Origin: CAYWFU01 sp964457585
GTDB taxonomy: Bacteria; JACRDZ01
Direction of reading: 5' to 3'
Length of the DNA: 64,000 nucleotides
NCBI GenBank assembly: GCA_964457585.1
Contig: CAYWFU010000006.1
Location: 12,960 to 76,959, forward strand
The position numbers and the translations under genes were made by a program. The notes under the pieces are model-generated. The model saw only the letters and a program-made list of their open reading frames with translations. It had not been told where the DNA came from and searched no databases. This document shows positions 8,001 to 17,333 of the stretch, one piece after another (position 1 is the first letter of the stretch; each line of letters begins with the position of its first letter).

Positions 8001-11000
8001 CGTTAACTCACAGGGGAAAACGATTCGTGATGAGGGGATATGCAGTGCGTGTCATTTAATTCATAATGGTAATGGGTTATATATGTGGGCAAGAGAAAAT
8101 ATTCCTGATGGGGACAGTGTAATGACACTTATCTGTACCGGCTGTCATAATAGAGGACAGATGGGTGAAAAAAAATCAACCGGGAACCATAGTCATCCAT
8201 GTGATTCACCAATAACAGACTGGAGAGTATCGCCGACATTGCCATTATATATTAGAGGACGAAAAGATCCTGATGGTAATATTGCATGTTCCACCTGTCA
8301 TAATTCACATGTATGGGAACCGATAATACAGGATTACGGGCCTGGTAAAAATACTGATGGTACGGTTTTAAACAGCTTTCTTAGGATTCCAAATGATAGG
8401 AAATCTGCTTTATGCGGAAATTGTCATTTTGAAAATGTTCTTATTGTGGGGACAAAACATGATTTAAATCTCACTGCGCCAAAAGAAAAAAATGTAGCAG
8501 GGGAAACTGTTGCTGAATCAGGACCATGCGGTTCATGTCATTTAACGCATAATGCTCTGGAAGTTAAGCTCTGGTCCAAAGTCCCGGGTAAAATCGAAGG
8601 TGCAACAGAAGAAAAGGATCTTTTAACTGCTCTATGTAAAAGCTGTCATACAAAAGGAGGCCTTGCTGAAAAGAAGGAGATTATTGGATATAATCATCCA
8701 ATAAATATTAAACAGATTGAAGCAGGATTGCCAACCAGCTTGCCTCTTTATGATGAGATGGGGAAGAAAAAATTTGATGGAAAAATAACATGCAGTACCT
8801 GTCATGATCCTCATCGCTGGACACCCGGAGTAGATAAAGGCGGGCCTGGTAAAAAAACTGAAGGTGATGGACGTGACAGTTTTCTCAGGCTTGACAACCG
8901 TAAAGTTTCAGCTCTTTGCGTGGATTGTCATCAACGAGAAGGGTTGGTAGTCAATACTGATCACGACCTTTCTGTTACTGTTCCTGATGAGGAAAATGTT
9001 GTTAAAGAAACTGTTGGAGTATCTGGAGCATGTTCTGCATGTCATGTTATGCACAATGGGAATGACATAAGACGATGGGCTAAACCTCTTGGCCCGGGAG
9101 ATGATTATATTACCCAGCTATGTCACAGCTGTCATTCCGAAGGTAAATGCGCTGAGTCTAAAATAGGTGTTTATACACATTCCATTGGAGTTAAAATGCA
9201 GAAAGGCAGAACTACAACATTTCCTCTTTATACTAAAGAAGGTAAAAAGCAGAAAGATACTCTTATTACATGTGTAACATGTCATTATTCTCATCAATGG
9301 AGTCCAACTCAATTTGAAAAAAATGTACTAAGTAAAGGATTATTTAGTTTTGAAAATATAAAAAGTAAAGTAATAGGAAATGTAGGTTATCCATCGGGTT
9401 CTTTTGTATACATAGATACTATTGATTCTTTTAAACCTGAAATTGGACAGCAATACGTAGTTTTTAAGAAAGGGAAAATAATTGCCCGTTGCATAGTGGA
9501 TAAAATAAATCCTTTTTCTAAAACTCTAGAAGTGTTTGCCAGGGTAGCAGAATATGACCCAAATGAAAAAATAGAAAAAGGTGATTATGTTGTTGAGAAA
9601 AAAAAGCTATCCAAAGGACTTGAAGGCAATGGTAGAAATAGTTTCCTGCGTAAACCTAATGATGAATCCACCAGTTTATGTTTTGATTGCCATACAGAAA
9701 AAGAAACAATTGTAGGAACAGATCATGACTTTCGAGTCACTGCGCCAAAAGAAAGAAATATGATTGGCGAAACTGTATTTGACGGAGGATTATGTTCAGC
9801 ATGCCACAGGTCGCATCAGGGAGCGTCAGTTTATATTTCTGCAAAACAGGTTGCTCCTAATCCTAAAGGAATAATTTATTCACCTATCTGTTATGGATGT
9901 CATTTTCCAGGTGGAGCAGCAGAAAATAAAAGACTTGATGTGCATCATAAAATTATAACTTTCCCAACAGATGAAGAGATTAACGAATATATTCAGAAGA
10001 ATGGAAAAATGAAAGAATCAATGCGATTACAAATTCCTGATAAAAAATATGGGCTTGTTTTATATAATGAAGACGGAGAACTTGATCAGGGGGATGCATT
10101 TAAAAAGAAAGTTGTTACCTGTTCTACGTGTCACAATGAACATGTCTGGGACCCAAATAATCTAGAAGATAAACATCCATGGGATTCTGCCACCAATTTT
10201 TATGCAAAAGCTGTTGAAGGTACAGATAAAAATAGTTATCTCAGATCACGCAATGATAAATGGCAATTATGCAATATATGTCATTTAGCAACAGTGCATT
10301 TGGAAACAGAAGAAATGATACGGCGTCTTGGACGTGATATTAAGACTATTGATTCTGCCCAGAAAATACTGGAAGAAAAAAAGAAAAAAGATGCTGAACT
10401 GGAAACGAAAAAGAAAGAGAAATTTGAAGAAGAAGAAAAAAAAGAAGAGATGGGAAAAGTTGCAATAATAAAATCCGTTAATAAAGATTTAGATAGTCCC
10501 GATTATTTTTTAATTATGAAGCTAATTGGAGAAAATGCATTAAATAAAAAATCTCCAGGAAAATTTATTATCGGGATTAAAGAAAATTTTGAAGGCAGTC
10601 AATGGGAAGAATATCGTAAAGAAGTCCAATATCGTATATCCATGGATACTGTTGCAAAAAATATATATATTAAATTTCAAGACAAATTGGGGAATTACTC
10701 AGAATTATATTCTTTGGAGTTACCTCCAATTGTAATATCAATAAAACCTGATGAAGAAAAAAGCAAATTACCGAAACTTATACTTGGATTAAATGTTCGT
10801 AATGCAAAATCTATTAAGGTGGGAACAGATAAATATCTTGAAAAAGACAAATGGCTGCCATTTGAATCAACTTATACCTATATTTTTCCGGATGATAGTG
10901 CATTTGATAAAATTTATATTCAATTTAAGGATGATAAAGAAAATAAAACAGAAATAACAGGTATGTATACACCTGAAGATTTAATTAAACCTCGAGTTAG

Positions 11001-12798
11001 AAAATATGTTTATCGTGAACCAATTAAAATCATGGAAAATTTTGTAATTAGTATCGTTTTTAGTGAAACTTTAAATCCCAATATTAATCCAAAGATAAAG
11101 ATAACAAATCTGGATGAGGGTAAATCACCGCAATTACCAGAAGTGGGAACATATATTTCCACCAATGAGGAAAATGATACTTATATGCTGGAGGGGATTA
11201 AGCTTACAAAGGAAATGGGCGGCAGATGGCTTATTTCTGTTGAAAGCGCTGAAGGTGTTATTAGAAATGTTATGGAACCGGTTGCTGATAAAATCATATT
11301 TTTTGATACAAGAGATAAAACACTTGATTTTTATAATTCAGTAAAATTTAAAATTAAAGAGGGAGAAAAAACACAAAATCCAGATATAACTTTGCTTATG
11401 GAAGGCAAAGGCGCATATCAAATGATGATAAGCGAAAATGATCCTGCTTTTGAAAATTGTATGTGGGAACCTTTTGTTAGTGAAAAGAAATTTTTGATTA
11501 CTCCAATTGTGGGGGAGAAAACTATTTATGTAAAATTCCGTAATGATGAAAAACTTGTTTCAGATGTATTTAATGAATCAATAGCATTTATGAAAACTTC
11601 AAAAGAGGTTGATGTCTTATCAGGGAGTTTAATAGAAGATAAGACTTTAACTAAAGATGGCAGTCCTTATTATATCGTTGGTACAGTAAAAGTGGAACGT
11701 GGTGTTACGTTAACAATTGAACCGGGCGTTAAGTTATTATTTAGTGACTTTATGCGCGGAGATAAAGTTATTAGTAAAGGGAATCTGATTATAAGAGGTA
11801 ATATAATCGCTAAAGGAACTCAAACTGATAATATTTTCTTTACATCTAAAAAAGAAAACCCGGAAATTGGCGATTGGGGAATGATTAGAATTGATAGAAA
11901 TGTTACTGACAAGAAAAATGTTTTTGAAAATTGTTATATTACTTATGCAGAATACGGGATATGGGTTGAGACAGATAATCCAATTATTACAAATTCAACA
12001 TTTGAATTAATTAAAAATGATGCAATACATTTTGAAAGAGATTGTCGGGGTCAAATAAATGATAATACTATCAGAAATAATGGCGGAAGCGGTATTTTTT
12101 TAAGAGAAGCTTCTCCTGATATTTATAAAAATTCTATTGAAAATAATAAAGATGGAATAATATGCATTAATTCTGCGCTCCCTAAAATAACGGATAATTT
12201 TTTAAGCAGTAATAATACCGCTATATCCTGTGAGAATATGGCAGCTCCAAGAATTATTAATGCAGTTGTTGAAAATAACAGAATCGGGATTAGAATTATG
12301 TCTTATTCATTCCCAACAGTTGTTAATTCAAATATCTCAGAAAATAAAGAATTTGGTATTTTTATCAGTGAGTCATGTCCTATGATTTATAAAAATATTA
12401 TACAAAAAAATAAAATTGGAGTATTTGTTGAAAAGGACTATAGAGATTTTAAAATTTCTCTTAACAATATTATGGAAAATACCGAATATAATTTAAAAAT
12501 AACAGACTATTGGCGTGATCTTTATGCTTCTGAAAATTTCTGGGGTTTTCAAGAAAAGAATGAAATAAAGAAAAAAATATATGATAAGGAAAACTATGAA
12601 AAAGAGCCAAAAGAGGGAGAGAAAAAAGAAGATGAAATGCCAATCTTTGATTTCTTATCAACAGAAGATGTTATGGCAGATAAAATGAAAGAAGATGCTG
12701 GTAAAAGCACACAGCTTGAGTTTATTGAAAAAGTTTTTGGTGTTGTAAGATATTCACCTTTCTCCTTATTTAAGAACAATAATGCCGGGGTGCAGTAA
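5044..12798 (+). CDS. Giant extracytoplasmic multihaem cytochrome c (38 CXXCH motifs) with C-terminal beta-helix
   Basis: A signal peptide (residues 1-28, ending NSFA) exports the protein. I count 38 CXXCH motifs from CLRCH near residue 35 to CNICH near residue 1743. The first 14 are paired, as in doubled-CXXCH domains; the last 24 fall into six tetrahaem modules of about 160-190 residues, each starting with CSACH- or CGACH-type motifs and containing LPLY, TCHxxH.W and NSFLR signatures. A non-haem beta-rich insert of about 85 residues enlarges the fifth module. After a Lys/Glu coiled coil (about 1775-1805) come Ig-like beta-sandwich repeats and, from about 2190 to 2500, a right-handed parallel beta-helix of NosD/PbH1 type. 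Long-range extracellular electron transfer is inferred, with the beta-helix possibly binding surface polysaccharide. The start is GTG 5044 (4 nt from AGGAG) or ATG 5053 (13 nt). Confidence 0.93.
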   Translation: MISMNKKLVIILLFILIIFLYSKNSFAVDITDEECLRCHIMKNPLLPFEENKLIEFKEEYAAMDFGVADDMMCYSCHNGSVDDHRHITWFGQRHKTDLKPTPEIKIPQGFPLKEGKIYCGTCHSPHTLPNKTWLRALNINSSYCRECHRTKTGNTPTGNHPSETVTEKKQEKIIDAGGRYGVNEQGKDIIICQTCHVIHGSPPGERLLVARNEGEGIGNSALCEICHTNNPSKPERGTGIETHATNVRAKKAIIPLIWGNDTPVVVSYNGNIVCRTCHQPHRAKDQQYLLVEKNEIGQFCSKCHPREFGRGKGKDNIGTHPLGIKLSQGMEIEPQSRIKLFEGTITCNSCHTAHNAFNTGSDEGIEKEEMLGISELKKLEDTTLISDTTKIKKSALFDTTFQMDTTKLDTTQVKQIKKKQSLLVYSNKNNYICEKCHTNKVARTLKEAEAKGTHPVNITSSKVTIPKIILKKGGRFGKIRNKPVIICTTCHKVHGGEIGTPNLIITDADARICGYCHSNVNVGSISEAAIISTHPVNIKPKKLEIPEEIIKAGGKLGLKGEIICYTCHGVHKSREATKILVISNVESSDICVVCHPKQKVVDNTEHNLIIIAPKEENIKGDRIREAGVCGACHIAHGGKGAKVWAKNVPPIKPGEDPVGKLCLSCHQKGQVGEKKLVGGFSHPTNFDIERVSGETDLPLFLGEGVRVYDSFIMVDGKKVIDKSKRKGKVMCATCHDVHQWDPTDEKAGSRVDTEGDGRNSFLRKRNIKNFLCIECHKGETTILDTDHDLNISGRSEKNVQGKTVIEDGACSACHLMHNGTGPKIWSRKIPPEIEKEGIIAKLCKTCHIKGQMAEKKAITKYSHPTDRSIKLVDKTTRYPLYDSFGQRYFNKPLLEALKTGKDIEKYYNTSGLVTCGTCHDVHLWNYKNPDDRPKSNIEGTGLNSFLRGTKDNTSNFCKDCHEDKFKIEKTEHDMAVVEKDIVKKDIVNSQGKTIRDEGICSACHLIHNGNGLYMWARENIPDGDSVMTLICTGCHNRGQMGEKKSTGNHSHPCDSPITDWRVSPTLPLYIRGRKDPDGNIACSTCHNSHVWEPIIQDYGPGKNTDGTVLNSFLRIPNDRKSALCGNCHFENVLIVGTKHDLNLTAPKEKNVAGETVAESGPCGSCHLTHNALEVKLWSKVPGKIEGATEEKDLLTALCKSCHTKGGLAEKKEIIGYNHPINIKQIEAGLPTSLPLYDEMGKKKFDGKITCSTCHDPHRWTPGVDKGGPGKKTEGDGRDSFLRLDNRKVSALCVDCHQREGLVVNTDHDLSVTVPDEENVVKETVGVSGACSACHVMHNGNDIRRWAKPLGPGDDYITQLCHSCHSEGKCAESKIGVYTHSIGVKMQKGRTTTFPLYTKEGKKQKDTLITCVTCHYSHQWSPTQFEKNVLSKGLFSFENIKSKVIGNVGYPSGSFVYIDTIDSFKPEIGQQYVVFKKGKIIARCIVDKINPFSKTLEVFARVAEYDPNEKIEKGDYVVEKKKLSKGLEGNGRNSFLRKPNDESTSLCFDCHTEKETIVGTDHDFRVTAPKERNMIGETVFDGGLCSACHRSHQGASVYISAKQVAPNPKGIIYSPICYGCHFPGGAAENKRLDVHHKIITFPTDEEINEYIQKNGKMKESMRLQIPDKKYGLVLYNEDGELDQGDAFKKKVVTCSTCHNEHVWDPNNLEDKHPWDSATNFYAKAVEGTDKNSYLRSRNDKWQLCNICHLATVHLETEEMIRRLGRDIKTIDSAQKILEEKKKKDAELETKKKEKFEEEEKKEEMGKVAIIKSVNKDLDSPDYFLIMKLIGENALNKKSPGKFIIGIKENFEGSQWEEYRKEVQYRISMDTVAKNIYIKFQDKLGNYSELYSLELPPIVISIKPDEEKSKLPKLILGLNVRNAKSIKVGTDKYLEKDKWLPFESTYTYIFPDDSAFDKIYIQFKDDKENKTEITGMYTPEDLIKPRVRKYVYREPIKIMENFVISIVFSETLNPNINPKIKITNLDEGKSPQLPEVGTYISTNEENDTYMLEGIKLTKEMGGRWLISVESAEGVIRNVMEPVADKIIFFDTRDKTLDFYNSVKFKIKEGEKTQNPDITLLMEGKGAYQMMISENDPAFENCMWEPFVSEKKFLITPIVGEKTIYVKFRNDEKLVSDVFNESIAFMKTSKEVDVLSGSLIEDKTLTKDGSPYYIVGTVKVERGVTLTIEPGVKLLFSDFMRGDKVISKGNLIIRGNIIAKGTQTDNIFFTSKKENPEIGDWGMIRIDRNVTDKKNVFENCYITYAEYGIWVETDNPIITNSTFELIKNDAIHFERDCRGQINDNTIRNNGGSGIFLREASPDIYKNSIENNKDGIICINSALPKITDNFLSSNNTAISCENMAAPRIINAVVENNRIGIRIMSYSFPTVVNSNISENKEFGIFISESCPMIYKNIIQKNKIGVFVEKDYRDFKISLNNIMENTEYNLKITDYWRDLYASENFWGFQEKNEIKKKIYDKENYEKEPKEGEKKEDEMPIFDFLSTEDVMADKMKEDAGKSTQLEFIEKVFGVVRYSPFSLFKNNNAGVQ

Positions 12799-12813
12799 TT
12801 ACAGCAATAGACT

Positions 12814-13326
12814 ATGATAAAAAATAAAAAAAAATTTAGTCCAAAAAATAAAATTTATTCTCTTCTTAAATTAAAAAAGATAATAGATAAACATAAAAAA
12901 GCCGGAGAGAAAATTGTATTTACAAATGGATGTTTTGATATTCTGCATATCGGGCATTTAGCTTATCTTGAAAAAGCATCCAGGCATGGCGATATTTTGA
13001 TTATTGGTTTAAATAGTGATAATTCTGTGCGTAAAATAAAAGGGGAGAATAGACCCCTTGTTCCCCAAAATGAACGTGCTTTTGCTCTGGCATGCTTATC
13101 ATTTGTTGATTATATTGTTTTATTTGATGAAGAAAATCCAATAAAAGTTATTTCAACCGTCATCCCCGATATTTTAGTTAAAGGCGCTGATTATAAAAAA
13201 AAGGATATTTTAGGCGCTGATATAGTTATGCAGCATAGAGGCAAAGTGATTACAATACCGCTTGTGCAAAATAGGTCAACTACAAATTTAATTGAAATTA
13301 TTTTAGAACGCTATGGACAAAAATAA
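12814..13326 (+). CDS. rfaE2: D-glycero-beta-D-manno-heptose 1-phosphate adenylyltransferase
   Basis: This nucleotidyltransferase-fold enzyme transfers AMP to heptose-1-phosphate in ADP-heptose synthesis for the LPS inner core. The hallmark FTNGCFDILHIGH with the HxGH motif is at about residues 35-47, followed by GLNSDNSVRKIKG and the C-terminal QNRSTTNLIE. It is the stand-alone adenylyltransferase half of HldE/RfaE (170 residues), without the kinase half. It starts 15 nt after the giant cytochrome and overlaps rnhB by 14 nt, so it belongs to the same transcriptional direction and probably the same operon. Its presence supports a didermic, LPS-bearing cell. Confidence 0.92.
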   Translation: MIKNKKKFSPKNKIYSLLKLKKIIDKHKKAGEKIVFTNGCFDILHIGHLAYLEKASRHGDILIIGLNSDNSVRKIKGENRPLVPQNERAFALACLSFVDYIVLFDEENPIKVISTVIPDILVKGADYKKKDILGADIVMQHRGKVITIPLVQNRSTTNLIEIILERYGQK

Positions 13327-13930
13327 ATTTCCAACCTGGGAATTAGAAATAAAATATCAAAATGAAGGTTACAAAAATATAGCAGGTATCGATGAAGCGG
13401 GACGCGGTCCGCTTGCGGGACCTGTTGTAGCTGCCTGTGTTATATTACCTGTTGGTATTGAAATAAAAGGGATTAATGATTCAAAAAAACTTTCATCTAA
13501 AAAACGGAATGAATTTTTTGATATTATTCATTCAAATGCTATTGATATTGGAGTAGGAATCATATCTGAAAAAATAATAGATGATATAAATATTTATCAG
13601 GCTACTATTTTGGCGATGAAAAAAGCCATATCTGAATTGAAACAGCAATCGCCCGATTTTTTGTTAATTGATGGATTATGTTTGAAAAATTTTCATATTC
13701 CAAATGATAAAATTATTAGAGGTGACAGCTTGAGTATTTCCATTGCTGCAGCATCCATTATTGCAAAAGTAACACGAGATAGAATTATGGAAGAATTTGA
13801 TAAAATTTATCCTCTATATAATTTTGCAAAACATAAAGGATATGGAACGAAATGCCATTTAGAGTCAATTATAAAATATGGAGCAACAAATATACATCGT
13901 AAAACTTTTAGAGGAGTTAAGAAGCAATAA
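13313..13930 (+). CDS. rnhB: Ribonuclease HII
   Basis: This cytoplasmic enzyme nicks RNA in RNA/DNA hybrids and removes misincorporated ribonucleotides. The N-terminal motif IAGIDEAGRGPLAGPV contains the DEAGRGPLAG signature with the first two acidic residues. Later motifs are INDSKKLS, the acidic LLIDG, SIAAASIIAKVTRD with the catalytic Asp, and the C-terminal YxFxxHKGYGTKxH. The 205-residue length is normal. It overlaps the end of rfaE2 by 14 nt. Confidence 0.96.
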   Translation: MDKNKFPTWELEIKYQNEGYKNIAGIDEAGRGPLAGPVVAACVILPVGIEIKGINDSKKLSSKKRNEFFDIIHSNAIDIGVGIISEKIIDDINIYQATILAMKKAISELKQQSPDFLLIDGLCLKNFHIPNDKIIRGDSLSISIAAASIIAKVTRDRIMEEFDKIYPLYNFAKHKGYGTKCHLESIIKYGATNIHRKTFRGVKKQ

Positions 13931-13940
13931 AATAGAAAAC

Positions 13941-13969
13941 TTGACAATTTTTTATATCCCATCTATTAT
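13941..13969 (+). promoter_or_regulatory. Sigma-70-type promoter for deaD
   Basis: TTGACA (13941-13946) and TATTAT (13964-13969) are separated by 17 nt, about 40 nt upstream of the deaD start codon. A ribosome site AAAGGTG precedes the ATG at 14010. Confidence 0.7.
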
Positions 13970-14009
13970 GGAATAGCAATGCATTTTCGGGAAAGTTAAA
14001 AGGTGAAAA

Positions 14010-15622
<1,613 letters not shown>

Positions 15623-15626
<4 letters not shown>

Positions 15627-16294
15627 TTCTTTTTAAATATAAAATTTTTACCCGTCATTTTAGAAATTTTTCTTAAATCAATTTTTTCCTGAGTTTTTAT
15701 ATTTAATTCTGGATAAAAAACCGTAAGATTATATATTTCTGGTTTAAGATTTATTTCATAAAATCCATCAACCTGCGACAATATTTCCTTTTTTTCTTGT
15801 TCATTCTCAAAACTGATTACAGCTTTTGCCAGAGGTCTGATTGTTGAATCATCATTTTTCAGCGAAATTCTGCCTGAAAAATAAATGTAACCCATATGTT
15901 CCATTTCATCACCTAATGGTGCGATTATAATATTTGAGTAATCTTTTTCTAAAATATTTCTAAAAAGAAGATACTTTCTTCGCCAATTTATATAAAGCCA
16001 GAATGATATAATTAAAATAAAAGAAATTAATAAATTTATACCAAATTTGATTTTATTTTTATTTTTTTTATCTGGAAGTGCCAATTCATCCCTGCATTTT
16101 AATGCAGGGATGAATTGGCACAAATTAAATAATAATCTTCCTATCAGAGAAGATACCCTGCGGTCTCTGCCGCAGGGTTCTTCATTAGCAGATTTTTCGA
16201 TTAAATCCGGTGAATATTTACTGAAAATTAATTTACAATTTTCACATTGAATTTGTTTGTCATCTTGAATATGGCCACATGCCGGACATTGCAT
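15623..16294 (-). CDS. Zinc-ribbon, single-TM protein with carboxypeptidase-regulatory-like domain; carries an in-frame repeat
   Basis: The N-terminus is a zinc ribbon with CPAC and CENC pairs (residues 3-20). A membrane segment lies at about residues 84-102 (FGINLLISFILIISFWLYI). The C-terminal ~110 residues look like a beta-sandwich of the carboxypeptidase-regulatory type (YIYFSGRISLKND..DGFYEINL). Residues 37-76 are encoded exactly by a 120-bp dispersed repeat (16067-16186), so the ribbon and the membrane segment have been pushed apart by 40 foreign residues (NEEPCGRDRRV to LALPDK). Function unknown; the layout suggests a membrane-anchored sensor or assembly factor. The gene lies between convergent deaD and galT. 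Confidence 0.6.
16067..16186. repeat. Protein-coding copy of a ~120-bp palindromic dispersed repeat
   Basis: Read on the minus strand, the unit starts aatgaagaaccctg and ends gcacttccagataaa, matching the intergenic copy at 19516-19638 at both ends and through most of the interior. It contains two hairpins, one around the ccctgc/gcaggg pair flanked by gtgccaattcatc. It is 120 bp long, a multiple of three, has no stop in the frame used, and inserts 40 residues into the zinc-ribbon protein. Confidence 0.85.
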
Positions 16295-16314
16295 AAATTA
16301 CCTCTTTCAATTTT

Positions 16315-17289
16315 TTAAAGACTTCTCAAATACCTTGCGCTATCTTCAGGAGATGTGGGATTAATGTAAAAACCAGTACCCCATTCAAATCCTGCTACTT
16401 TTGTTACGGTAGGGATAATCTCAATATGCCAGTGATAACTTTCCCGATGATCTTCCTGAATAGGAGCAGTATGGAGGATATAATTATAAGCTGGTTTATT
16501 TAATGCAATTGAAATTTTTCGTAATGTTTCTTTAAGAATTTTTGCTAATTCTGCGACATCCCCTGCTGTTATTTCTTCAAAATTTGAGGAATGTTTACGT
16601 GGAATAATCCAGCTTTCAAACGGAGATGTTGAAGCAAAAGGTGTAAAGCTGATAAAAGATGGATGTTCAATAATTAACCGCTCTCTAGATGATAATTCCT
16701 GTTGAACGATATCACAAAAAATACATCTTTCCTTATATTTATAATAGCGTGTTGCACTTGTTATTTCCTCTGTAACTCGTATTGGAATTATAGGAGTGGC
16801 AATAAGATTAGAATGCGGATGATCAAGTGTTGCTCCTGCTGCCCAGCCGCGATTTTTAAAAATAAGAACATATTTTAACCGCTGATCTTTTTTTAAATCC
16901 GTTATTCTATCCCTATATGCCCAGATAGTATTTTCAATTGTTTTTAGCTCCTGTGCATATGTATCAATATTATGATTTGTACTTTCAATAATAATTTCAT
17001 GCGCTCCGATACCGCTCATTTTGTCATATATTCCAATTCCAGTTCTATTTATTACGCCTTCAACATGTAAAGCATGAAATTTATTTGATATTACCCGTGT
17101 TATCCAACCCGTTGTATTAGGAAGACTGTTATCTGGCCGATAAGCTAAAATTTCAGGAGGAGTGAGATTTTCTTTCCCCGGGCAGAAAGGGCATTCCTTT
17201 TCCTCAACAGGATTTATTATAGATTCTCCGAAAATTACAGGCCGTCTGCTGTTTTCAGTCGCTATTATCACCCAGCGATCTAAAATCAT
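16315..17289 (-). CDS. galT: Galactose-1-phosphate uridylyltransferase
   Basis: This Leloir-pathway enzyme exchanges UMP between UDP-glucose and galactose-1-phosphate. Zinc-site cysteines appear in ECPFCPGKE, the second metal/structural region in CIFCDI, and the active-site HPHSNLIATP carries the HxH nucleophile region; ESYHWHIEI is the C-terminal His motif. The coordinates use the first ATG (17289). The conserved family start 'SELRKDxxxxRWVII' is nevertheless encoded upstream in the same frame, and a strong AAGGAG (17325-17320) lies 9 nt before an AUU codon at 17310-17308. The real start is probably that AUU, adding 7 residues. It follows the NadE-like gene closely and is likely co-transcribed with it. 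Confidence 0.9.
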   Translation of the reverse strand: MILDRWVIIATENSRRPVIFGESIINPVEEKECPFCPGKENLTPPEILAYRPDNSLPNTTGWITRVISNKFHALHVEGVINRTGIGIYDKMSGIGAHEIIIESTNHNIDTYAQELKTIENTIWAYRDRITDLKKDQRLKYVLIFKNRGWAAGATLDHPHSNLIATPIIPIRVTEEITSATRYYKYKERCIFCDIVQQELSSRERLIIEHPSFISFTPFASTSPFESWIIPRKHSSNFEEITAGDVAELAKILKETLRKISIALNKPAYNYILHTAPIQEDHRESYHWHIEIIPTVTKVAGFEWGTGFYINPTSPEDSARYLRSL

Positions 17290-17333
17290 GTCCTTTCTTA
17301 ATTCTGAAATATTAATCCACTCCTTTCAAATCA

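Noticed and set aside
5452..12779. Many open frames of 60-90 codons on both strands inside the giant cytochrome region
   Set aside because: They lie in other frames of one continuous, motif-rich gene, have no ribosome sites and no recognisable domains.
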